From positions 1 through 5,814 of the forward strand of contig CAZFDM010000004.1 in NCBI GenBank assembly GCA_964517975.1: DNA of 5,814 nucleotides, read 5' to 3'. The position numbers were made by a program, and so were the translations under genes. Origin of the DNA: JBBIRM01 sp964517975 (GTDB lineage: Bacteria > Desulfobacterota > BSN033 > UBA1163). This document shows, in pieces, positions 1-5,733 of this stretch (the first letter of the stretch is position 1; every line of letters begins with the position of its first letter). The notes under the pieces were generated by a model that saw nothing but the letters and a program-made list of their open reading frames with translations, ran no database searches and was not told the origin of the DNA.

Positions 1-60
1 AGCGAGAAATCTTATCTCTAAGATTCCTCACATCCATTGGGATGTTCGGAATGACAAGCT
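1..60. repeat. Intergenic hairpin repeat, cut by the window edge
   Basis: Two adjacent inverted repeats are visible. AATCTTA (8-14) pairs with TAAGATT (19-25) around a 4-base loop, and the stem extends by GAG (4-6) with CTC (27-29) past one mismatch. ACATCC (30-35) pairs with GGATGT (40-45). The flanking words AGATTCCTC and GGAATGACA resemble dispersed intergenic repeats I recall from many environmental bacterial genomes; that likeness is from memory, not a search. Neither stem is followed by a T-run on either strand, so it is not a convincing terminator for the ATPase gene that ends at 106. The left end may lie outside the window. Confidence 0.5.
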
Positions 61-105
61 CTTTTTGTGTATTTTCATAATAAAATCGTCCAATTTAAAT
101 AGCAT

Positions 106-1362
106 TTAAATACCAAAGAAGGTGGGAAATGGCATGGCAACTGTTTTAGGATTAAATGGAATAAGTTCTTTCCCCGAATAAAGAACAACTGTAAAGAGAA
201 GCCTATCCTTTAACTCTTCAGCCAGTCTATTTAAGTTTTTAATTTCTGACTCATCAATACTATGACCCCACTTCACTTCAATGGCTATAAATCTTCCAGC
301 CCGCTCTATCAAAAAATCAACCTCATGGCCTGTCTGGGTTCGCCAAAAGTAGAGCCTAAATTGGTCACCCTTTAAAGAAAGGAGTTTTAAAAGTTCAGAG
401 GAAACCCATGTTTCAACCATGGGTCCGACATTAGCCTGGTTTTCCAGAACCTTCCAATCATTTGCTCCTATAAGATGGCATGCCATTCCTGTATCGTTAA
501 AATAAAGCTTGGGGGTCTTTATCAAACGTTTCCCAGGATGAGAAAAATAAGGTCTGATGAAATAGATTTGATAAGTCACCTCGAGAAGATTCATGTAGCG
601 GCGGAGTGTTGTGAAAGGGAGGCCCGTTTCTCTTGAAAAATCAGAAAGATTTAAGAGTCTGGCGGTTCTTAAAGCAACGAGATTGAGAAGACGATTAAAA
701 TCTGGAAGATGTTCAATCGCTCTTATATTTAAAAGATCTCTTTCAAGATAGGTCTGTCGGTAAGAGGAAAACCACTGCCACCTAACATGATCAGAATCCA
801 TAAGTGCAGGTGTCGGATATCCTCCTCTTAAAATTCTTTCAATTAGTGTGGATTTATATTCTTTGGGATATGTTTTGGAATAGGTTTTTAGAAGCTTTTT
901 GGAATCTACACCCTGGAATAAATAATCCAAAATATCTGGCATAGGTTTCTCCAGAAGTTCAGGCCAGCAAAAGGGATGAAGTGTATGAAGAGCAATACGC
1001 CCTGCTAAGGTTTCAAAGACCGTTGAGAGTCTCAGGATATTTGCCGATCCAGTTAAAAGGTATTGCCCAGGCTTTCTCTCACGATCAATTTTTCTTTTAA
1101 TTGCTCGTAATAAATCAGGTGCCCTTTGAACCTCGTCAATGACAGCAGGTGTGGGTAAGCCTTCTATAAAGCCATCTGGATCCTTTAGTGCACCATCAAG
1201 AGTGATGCGATCGTCGAGAGTGAAGTAATTGGCTTCCCAAGAAGTCTCAATTAATCCTTGGGCGAGAGTTGATTTTCCAACCTGGCGGGCTCCGGTTAGA
1301 AGGACTGCCGGAAAGTGATTTAAAGACTGAAGTATTGGTTGTTGTAAATATCGCCGAATCAT
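106..1362 (-). CDS. AAA family ATPase with C-terminal DUF4143 region
   Basis: This 418-residue protein has the layout of the widespread AAA_14/DUF4143 family of P-loop ATPases, whose cellular role is not established. Walker A is GARQVGKST (24-32), Walker B is VIDEVQ (74-79), and a sensor-1-like LLTGSAN lies at 102-108. Family landmarks follow: LRGGYP (178-183), YLERDL (205-210), a helix-turn-helix-like stretch around 237-272, and PKLYFNDTGMA (284-294). Near the C-terminus, HEVDF (346-350) and AIEVKW (360-365) resemble a PD-(D/E)xK core, with Asp349, Glu362 and Lys364 as candidate active-site residues. Nuclease activity is inference. No signal peptide or membrane segment is seen, so it is probably cytoplasmic. 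The length looks complete and the stop is TAA. The ATG is chosen because Walker A follows at the usual distance; no Shine-Dalgarno precedes it, which fits a leaderless transcript. The gene stands alone, divergent from the kinase. Such genes are often scattered accessory genes. Confidence 0.93.
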   Translation of the reverse strand: MIRRYLQQPILQSLNHFPAVLLTGARQVGKSTLAQGLIETSWEANYFTLDDRITLDGALKDPDGFIEGLPTPAVIDEVQRAPDLLRAIKRKIDRERKPGQYLLTGSANILRLSTVFETLAGRIALHTLHPFCWPELLEKPMPDILDYLFQGVDSKKLLKTYSKTYPKEYKSTLIERILRGGYPTPALMDSDHVRWQWFSSYRQTYLERDLLNIRAIEHLPDFNRLLNLVALRTARLLNLSDFSRETGLPFTTLRRYMNLLEVTYQIYFIRPYFSHPGKRLIKTPKLYFNDTGMACHLIGANDWKVLENQANVGPMVETWVSSELLKLLSLKGDQFRLYFWRTQTGHEVDFLIERAGRFIAIEVKWGHSIDESEIKNLNRLAEELKDRLLFTVVLYSGKELIPFNPKTVAMPFPTFFGI

Positions 1363-1369
1363 GGCTAAT

Positions 1370-1398
1370 ATTTAACCAGCAAATGGTTAATTTGTCAA
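1370..1398 (-). promoter_or_regulatory. Sigma70-like promoter for the ATPase gene, probably leaderless
   Basis: On the minus strand a perfect -35 box TTGACA (1393-1398) is followed, after exactly 17 bases, by a -10-like TTAAAT (1370-1375, 4 of 6 matches to TATAAT). Only seven bases (1363-1369) separate the -10 box from the ATG, so the start point predicted from usual promoter geometry falls on or next to the start codon. This fits the absence of any Shine-Dalgarno sequence. Both boxes are seen directly; promoter activity and the leaderless state are inferred. Confidence 0.6.
1372..1390. promoter_or_regulatory. Operator-like palindrome overlapping the ATPase promoter
   Basis: TTAACCA (1372-1378) and TGGTTAA (1384-1390) form a perfect 7-bp inverted repeat around a 5-base spacer. 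The 19-bp site covers four bases of the -10 box and most of the promoter spacer, where a bound dimeric repressor would block RNA polymerase. The binding protein is unknown. Autoregulation through the ATPase's own helix-turn-helix-like region is possible, but nothing in the sequence shows it. An RNA hairpin role is unlikely, because the site lies upstream of the predicted transcript start. Confidence 0.45.
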
Positions 1399-1420
1399 GC
1401 GCAATTCTCATATTTTAACT

Positions 1421-1482
1421 CGTAGGGTAAAGGCTTGTCCTTTACCGAAAAACGTGGGTAAGCCGTAAAGGCTTACCCTACA
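1421..1482. repeat. Head-to-head pair of GTAGGGTAA hairpin repeats
   Basis: Two copies of the window's GTAGGGTAA repeat face each other. The first (1421-1448, plus orientation) folds as GGTAAAGG (1426-1433) with CCTTTACC (1439-1446). The second (1453-1482, minus orientation) folds as GGGTAAGCC (1456-1464) with GGCTTACCC (1470-1478). The outer ends GTAGGGTAA (1422-1430) and TTACCCTAC (1473-1481) also form a 9-bp terminal inverted repeat, so the pair is a roughly 60-bp palindromic element. This looks like a REP- or MITE-type non-autonomous element. No flanking target duplication was evident by eye. Confidence 0.75.
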
Positions 1483-1542
1483 GTAAACAATTATTAGTGG
1501 GAGCATTTAATAAATGACATCTGCCGGTCTTAACCCCTGACC

Positions 1543-1561
1543 CCTGCCTGCGGTAGGCAGG
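1543..1561. repeat. GC-rich hairpin, 7-bp stem
   Basis: CCTGCCT (1543-1549) pairs perfectly with AGGCAGG (1555-1561) around a 5-base loop. It sits in a locally GC-rich island that contrasts with the AT-rich surroundings and lies just before a second, stronger stem. No T-run follows on either strand, so I read it as part of a dispersed intergenic repeat and not as a terminator. Confidence 0.55.
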
Positions 1562-1565
1562 CTAA

Positions 1566-1592
1566 CCCTCTCCCCACGCATTGGGGAGAGGG
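1566..1592. repeat. GC-rich hairpin, 10-bp stem
   Basis: CCCTCTCCCC (1566-1575) pairs perfectly with GGGGAGAGGG (1583-1592) around a 7-base loop. A further purine-rich stretch, GAGTGAGGGGA, follows to about 1606. The CCCTCTCCC/GGGAGAGGG pairing resembles a dispersed hairpin I recall from many bacterial intergenic regions; this was not searched. It lies about 100 bases upstream of the predicted kinase promoter. It could stop transcription entering from the left, but it lacks a U-tract. Confidence 0.6.
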
Positions 1593-1648
1593 GAGAGTGA
1601 GGGGATAATTGTAAAGATTTAATTGCTCCAAGTAATAATAATTCAATT

Positions 1649-1676
1649 CGTAGGGTAAGGATTTGTCCCTTACCGA
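1649..1676 (+). repeat. GTAGGGTAA hairpin repeat, third copy
   Basis: This 28-bp copy matches the 1421-1448 copy at 24 of 28 positions. Its stem is GGTAAGG (1654-1660) with CCTTACC (1668-1674). Flanking AATTCG (1645-1650) and CGAATT (1674-1679) add an outer inverted repeat. It lies about 20 bases upstream of the predicted -35 box of the kinase promoter, and in the same orientation as the copy downstream of the kinase gene. Confidence 0.75.
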
Positions 1677-1696
1677 ATTAAACTACATAACACAAT

Positions 1697-1725
1697 TTGA
1701 ATCCAAAATACGAAAATGTTATATT
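1697..1725 (+). promoter_or_regulatory. Sigma70-like promoter for the histidine kinase
   Basis: A -35-like TTGAAT (1697-1702, 4 of 6 matches) is separated by 17 bases from a -10-like TATATT (1720-1725, 5 of 6 matches). The expected start point is near 1732. That would give a leader of about 170 bases with the whole CTCA tract inside the transcribed region. AT-rich DNA yields such matches by chance, so this is a prediction; the spacing and the position in the only gap before the kinase gene support it. Confidence 0.45.
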
Positions 1726-1752
1726 AAATTCAATGAATTGGCACTCAAATTG

Positions 1753-1808
1753 CTCACTCACTCACTCACTCACTCACTCACTCACTCACTCACTCACTCA
1801 CTCACTCA
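1753..1808 (+). repeat. Perfect (CTCA)14 tetranucleotide tract
   Basis: Fourteen uninterrupted CTCA units occupy 56 bases. Perfect tetranucleotide tracts of this length are prone to slipped-strand copy-number change and are a hallmark of phase-variable genes in several pathogens. This one is not inside the kinase reading frame. It ends 92 bases before the GTG start, and the kinase frame has a TAG at 1868 in between, so no change in copy number can fuse upstream codons to the kinase. Any effect would act through the leader RNA, through a short upstream reading frame, or on the DNA itself. Confidence 0.95.
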
Positions 1809-1884
1809 AGAGATGCATTTCTCAAAGAAACCTTCTCATATTTCAAGAGATAAAAGGATGGGTTTTTTAGAAAATCTCATTTTT

Positions 1885-1893
1885 AAAGGAGGT
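1885..1893 (+). promoter_or_regulatory. Strong ribosome binding site fixing the GTG start of the kinase
   Basis: AAAGGAGGT is a near-perfect complement of the 16S rRNA 3' end and stands 7 bases before the GTG at 1901. It decides the non-ATG start: the first residues MSLFSSIRVK lead straight into the first membrane segment, and an in-frame TAG at 1868 closes the frame upstream. Confidence 0.85.
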
Positions 1894-1900
1894 AAAAGCG

Positions 1901-4900
1901 GTGTCTCTTTTTTCAAGTATTAGGGTAAAATTAATTATACTTCTACTTTTTATCATCATTCCAACCATTGCAATAACATTTTATCTTGGTATGAAACAAC
2001 GAGAAAGGGCAAGAAATTCTGCTTTCCACGATACCATTATGATAGCAAGAAATGTAGCAGAAATACAAAATGGTATTATAAAGAAGGGGAAAGATATTCT
2101 ATTTACTCTATCGCTAATTCCACATTTTAAAAACCACGATTCTGATTACTCCTCAAAGATACTTAGAGATTTGCTTGAAAAATCACCTGAATTTATTGGA
2201 TTCGCAGCCTATCGGGTGGATGGGAAAATCTTTGCAAGTTCTGACCCCTCCCTTCCACCAATTGATATATCAGACAGACCTTATTTTAAAGAGATTATTA
2301 AAAGCCATAAATTCACGGTAAGTGACTTTTTAATAGGCCGTCTAACTGGTAAGCCTACCCTTATCCTTGCCCATCCTGTCTTAGATGGTGAAAAGCGAAT
2401 GAGGGCAATTCTTGTAGCAGGAATTGATCTTAATTGGGTAAAAAACTTCCTCGAGAAGATGGACCTCTCTTCAGGAACAAGTCTGACAATTATTGATAAT
2501 AAAGGAGTGGTCTTATTTGGTCATCCTGAGGGTGAGAAGTTTGTTGGGAAAAGTTTTCCAGAGGCAGGGATTACAAAAACAGTTTTATCAAAAAGGGAAG
2601 GGACTATTGAATCAACAGAATTTGACAGGATAAAGAGGCTTTTTGGGTTTGCCCCATTTGGTCATGAATCGGTTTCAGGCTATGTGATGGTTGGAATTCC
2701 AAAAAAGATTGCTTTTAAAGAGATTGATAGAATGCTTCTCTTCAATATTTTACTGTTATGCCTGATTGGAGGAATTGGAATTGTTGCGATCCTGGTTGGT
2801 GGTAATCTTCTTATACGAAATCCCATAAAGAGACTCCTTAAGGTCACAGAGGAGATATCGCAGGGTAATTTAACCGTAAGAACAGGTTTGGATTATAGCA
2901 GGGGAGAGATAGGTGGACTTTCGCAAGCGGTTGACAGGATGGCTGAATCACTTTTAAGGCGAGACGAGGAGATTGAAAAAAGGGAGGAGGTAATTAAAAC
3001 CCAGAAAGATGAATTATTTTCAAGAAGTGAAATTCTTTCTTCAACCGTCTCAACAAAAGATATAGATGAACTTCTTAGAAAGATAATTAATGAAATAGTG
3101 AGATTTCTTAGGATTGAATTTGCAAGTCTCCATCTTGTGATGGAGAATCAGTTACTGCTTCGTGCATATCAGGGCTTTTCCCCATCCTTTAGAGCAAAAA
3201 CCCTTTCATTCCCTTTAGATGAAGCGCCTCATTGGATGAAGGAATTTATGATCATTCATGAAAGCCTTGATGAGGATAAATTAATTCCTGAATTTATAAA
3301 GGCAGAGGGTATTCAGGGATGGGCATCTGTTCCACTCAGGATGTCTAATGGAGAAGAGGGATGGCTTGGGACCCTTATTGTAGGAAGCAAGGATATTGAT
3401 GCCATAAATGAAGATAAGGTAAGGGCTTTAAAGGTCATGGCTGAACAGTTAGCTCTCGGGATAGAACATTTTCGAGCCCTGAGAAATGCAAGAGAGAGGC
3501 TTTCCCGACTTGAAACCCTTCGCGATATTGACAGGGCTATAATCAAGCGTCTCGATCTTAAAGAGGTTTTAAAAGTCGTTGTTGAAAAGGTGCCAAAAGA
3601 CCTTGGTGCTGATGTTTCTGCAATAAGTCTTATTGATAATGGAAGTTTAAAAACAAAGGTCTTTCTAATGCGTGTAAACGGGGGAAGATACATTGAAGAG
3701 GAATGTTTTTCAATGGCAGAAAGCCTTCTTAATTCATTTATAAACCTTAAGGAAACAGTAATTATCTACAATCTTGAGGAAGACCCAAGGATTCAGATGT
3801 TTCGTGACCGTATAAGAAACGGAAGGTTTTTTTCCTACCTTGGGGTGCCACTTATCTCAGGGGAAAAGACAACTGGCATCCTTCATATAATTACAAGAGA
3901 ACCTAAGGTTTTCTCCGATGAAGATGTTGAATTTTTTAAAACCCTCGCAGGTCAGGCTGCAATTGCAATTGAAAATGCAAAGCTCTTTGAATCGTTGAAG
4001 GAAGAATTGGGGATAAGAGCAAGGGCTGAAGAGGCACTGAGAGAAACAACCCTTCGTTTAAATCATCTACTTAATACAAGCCCAACTATCATCTATTCAT
4101 GCAAAGTAGAAAGAGATAGGATTCTCCCAACCTGGGTGAGTTCAAATATAACCTCTATCCTTGGCTATACCCCTGAAGAAGTGCTTAAACCTGATTGGTG
4201 GATGAATAATCTCCATCCAGAGGACAGGGATAAGGCAATTACCATTTCATCAGAGATATTTTCTAAGGGTAATCTGGTTCATGAATATCGATTCTTAAAG
4301 AAGAATGGAGACTTAATATGGGTACGTGATGAAATCCGTCTCCTCAGGGATTCCGAAGGTAATCCAACTGAAATTGTAGGGGCATGGATGGATATTACTG
4401 AACTAAAAAAGATGGAGGAGAAGCGAAAGTCCCTTGAGGAGCAACTCTTCCAGTCTCAGAAGATGGAGGCAATTGGCAGGCTTGCAGGTGGGGTTGCACA
4501 TGATTTTAATAATATCCTTTCTATTATTAAAGGTTATAATCAGCTATTGATGTTAGACATTAAAGAAGGAGATCCCCGAAGAGGAGGTTTAAATGAGATT
4601 AATGAAGCAGTGGATCGAGCGGTAGCAATGACCCGACAACTTCTTGCCTTCAGTCGAAAACAGGTCTTAGAGATGAGAGTCATTGACCTGAATTCAGTTA
4701 TAAGAAACCTTGAGAAGATGCTCCGAAGGATGATTGGTGAGGACATTGAACTAAGAACCATCCTTCCTGAAGATATTGGGAAGATTGAGGCTGACCCGGG
4801 TCAGATCGAACAGGTAATCATGAACCTTGCGGTAAATTCAAGGGATGCGATGCCCTATGGTGGAAAACTAACAATTGAGACAAAAAATGTTGATTTAGAT

Positions 4901-5584
4901 GAAGAAGATATAAAAGGACATATGGATATGAAACCAGGCAAGTATGTTATGCTTTCAGTAAGTGATACAGGTATCGGGATGACGGAGGAGGTTCAGGCGA
5001 GGATATTTGAGCCATTTTTTACAACCAAGGGAGTGGGTAAGGGAACAGGATTGGGATTAGCAACGGTTTATGGAATAGTGAAGCAGAGTGGTGGAGATAT
5101 CTGGGTATATAGTGAGCCAGGGAAAGGGACGACTTTTAAAATCTATCTACCGAGGGTTGATAAACCTGCAGAGGAATTAAGAGCAAAGGAGGAGGCAAAA
5201 GAACTACCCCGGGGAAACGAAACAATTCTTTTAGTTGAGGATGATGATAAGGTAAGAAGGGTTGCTCAAAAAATCCTTGAGAAGCAGGGTTATGATATAA
5301 TCGAGGCACGAAATGGAGAGGAAGCAATAAAGATTTGTAAAGAAATTAAGAAACCCATTCATCTTGTTTTGACAGATGTGGTGATGCCCGGGATGAGTGG
5401 TCGGGAGTTTATAGAGATAATTAAAGAAGTCTTGAAAGATTTTAAAGTTCTCTATATGTCAGGTTATACGGATGATGTTATTTTACGTCATGGTATTTTA
5501 GAGGAGGGGATAGCATTTATACAGAAGCCATTTACATTTGAGACCCTTACGAGGAAAGTTAGAGAGGTTTTGGATAAACGATGA
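1901..5584 (+). CDS. Membrane hybrid histidine kinase: dCache-HAMP-GAF-GAF-PAS-HisKA-HATPase-REC
   Basis: This 1227-residue sensor kinase has these regions, in order: membrane helix 9-30; extracytoplasmic double-Cache-like region about 35-275, including DRPYF (125-129); second membrane helix about 278-303; HAMP about 304-355; coiled coil to about 380; GAF about 385-525; second GAF about 540-695; PAS about 720-835, with HPEDR (772-776); HisKA with H-box GGVAHDFNN and phospho-acceptor His867; and HATPase with N-box NLAVNSRDAM (975-984), G1 DTGIG (1022-1026), F-box EPFFTTK (1037-1043) and G2 GKGTGLGLA (1046-1054). The C-terminal receiver (about 1107-1226) has acidic residues Glu1113/Asp1114, phospho-acceptor Asp1159, Ser1187 and Lys1209. 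All key catalytic residues are present, so it should autophosphorylate and pass phosphate to its own receiver. The Cache ligand, the GAF/PAS cofactors and the downstream partner cannot be read from sequence. There is no Hpt domain, DNA-binding output or neighbouring response regulator. The last codons and stop lie inside a heptamer repeat array. Confidence 0.96.
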   Translation: MSLFSSIRVKLIILLLFIIIPTIAITFYLGMKQRERARNSAFHDTIMIARNVAEIQNGIIKKGKDILFTLSLIPHFKNHDSDYSSKILRDLLEKSPEFIGFAAYRVDGKIFASSDPSLPPIDISDRPYFKEIIKSHKFTVSDFLIGRLTGKPTLILAHPVLDGEKRMRAILVAGIDLNWVKNFLEKMDLSSGTSLTIIDNKGVVLFGHPEGEKFVGKSFPEAGITKTVLSKREGTIESTEFDRIKRLFGFAPFGHESVSGYVMVGIPKKIAFKEIDRMLLFNILLLCLIGGIGIVAILVGGNLLIRNPIKRLLKVTEEISQGNLTVRTGLDYSRGEIGGLSQAVDRMAESLLRRDEEIEKREEVIKTQKDELFSRSEILSSTVSTKDIDELLRKIINEIVRFLRIEFASLHLVMENQLLLRAYQGFSPSFRAKTLSFPLDEAPHWMKEFMIIHESLDEDKLIPEFIKAEGIQGWASVPLRMSNGEEGWLGTLIVGSKDIDAINEDKVRALKVMAEQLALGIEHFRALRNARERLSRLETLRDIDRAIIKRLDLKEVLKVVVEKVPKDLGADVSAISLIDNGSLKTKVFLMRVNGGRYIEEECFSMAESLLNSFINLKETVIIYNLEEDPRIQMFRDRIRNGRFFSYLGVPLISGEKTTGILHIITREPKVFSDEDVEFFKTLAGQAAIAIENAKLFESLKEELGIRARAEEALRETTLRLNHLLNTSPTIIYSCKVERDRILPTWVSSNITSILGYTPEEVLKPDWWMNNLHPEDRDKAITISSEIFSKGNLVHEYRFLKKNGDLIWVRDEIRLLRDSEGNPTEIVGAWMDITELKKMEEKRKSLEEQLFQSQKMEAIGRLAGGVAHDFNNILSIIKGYNQLLMLDIKEGDPRRGGLNEINEAVDRAVAMTRQLLAFSRKQVLEMRVIDLNSVIRNLEKMLRRMIGEDIELRTILPEDIGKIEADPGQIEQVIMNLAVNSRDAMPYGGKLTIETKNVDLDEEDIKGHMDMKPGKYVMLSVSDTGIGMTEEVQARIFEPFFTTKGVGKGTGLGLATVYGIVKQSGGDIWVYSEPGKGTTFKIYLPRVDKPAEELRAKEEAKELPRGNETILLVEDDDKVRRVAQKILEKQGYDIIEARNGEEAIKICKEIKKPIHLVLTDVVMPGMSGREFIEIIKEVLKDFKVLYMSGYTDDVILRHGILEEGIAFIQKPFTFETLTRKVREVLDKR

Positions 5585-5680
5585 ACGATGGACGATAGAC
5601 GAGGGACGAAAGACGAGAGACGAGGGACGATGGACGAAGGGCGAGAGACGAGGGACGAAAGACGATAAACGATGGACGAT
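5573..5680 (+). repeat. Degenerate 7-bp tandem array running through the kinase stop codon
   Basis: Fifteen consecutive heptamers (5573-5677), plus a partial GAT, fit GA-N-R-R-AC apart from one unit ending GGGC. Variants include GATGGAC, GAGGGAC, GAAAGAC, GAGAGAC and GATAAAC. The phase never slips, so variation is by substitution at the three middle positions. The first unit encodes part of the last kinase codons (Asp-Lys-Arg) and the second contains the TGA stop. The receiver still ends at its usual final helix, so the protein is not obviously truncated. The array gives spurious open frames on the plus strand. Function is unknown. Confidence 0.9.
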
Positions 5681-5684
5681 GATT

Positions 5685-5712
5685 TGTAGGGTAATGGTTT
5701 ATCCCTTACCGA
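5685..5712 (+). repeat. GTAGGGTAA hairpin repeat, fourth copy
   Basis: This copy matches the 1649-1676 copy at 24 of 28 positions and has the same orientation. Its stem is weaker: GGTAA (5690-5694) pairs with TTACC (5706-5710), then one mismatch, then two further G-C pairs. It begins within a few bases of the end of the heptamer array. With the third copy it brackets the kinase gene as direct repeats about 4 kb apart. Confidence 0.7.
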
Positions 5713-5713
5713 T

Positions 5714-5733
5714 TAATTGCTTTGCAGCAATTA
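5714..5733. repeat. AT-rich hairpin downstream of the kinase
   Basis: TAATTGCT (5714-5721) pairs perfectly with AGCAATTA (5726-5733) around a 4-base loop. It is the first stable stem after the kinase gene apart from the adjacent repeat copy, and could end the transcript or protect its 3' end. The stem is AT-rich, and the T-richer stretch (5745-5757) starts too far downstream for a canonical intrinsic terminator. Confidence 0.35.

Noticed and set aside
93..111. Two ATTTAAAT octamers 11 bp apart at the ATPase stop codon
   Set aside because: The spacing is about one helical turn, but such palindromes are common by chance in AT-rich DNA, and a site at a gene's 3' end has no clear regulatory meaning.
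1753..1808. CTCA tract as a classical coding-frame phase-variation switch of the kinase
   Set aside because: In the kinase frame a TAG at 1868 lies between the tract and the GTG start, so slippage cannot join upstream codons to the kinase or break its frame.
1733..1870. Short ATG frame (45 codons) through the CTCA tract, a possible leader peptide
   Set aside because: It has no Shine-Dalgarno and depends on an unproven leaderless start. It is kept as part of the CTCA hypothesis and not annotated as a gene.
1663..1923. Open frame of 86 codons beginning TTG, containing LTHS repeats
   Set aside because: Its TTG lies in the loop of the GTAGGGTAA hairpin, no ribosome site precedes it, and the middle is only translated CTCA tract. 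I see no protein family. The frame matters only for the possible leader-switch idea.
3313..5327. Three minus-strand open frames inside the kinase gene (3313-3693, 4540-4761, 5136-5327)
   Set aside because: They are antisense shadows of the conserved GAF, HisKA and HATPase-REC coding region and show no domain or motif of their own.
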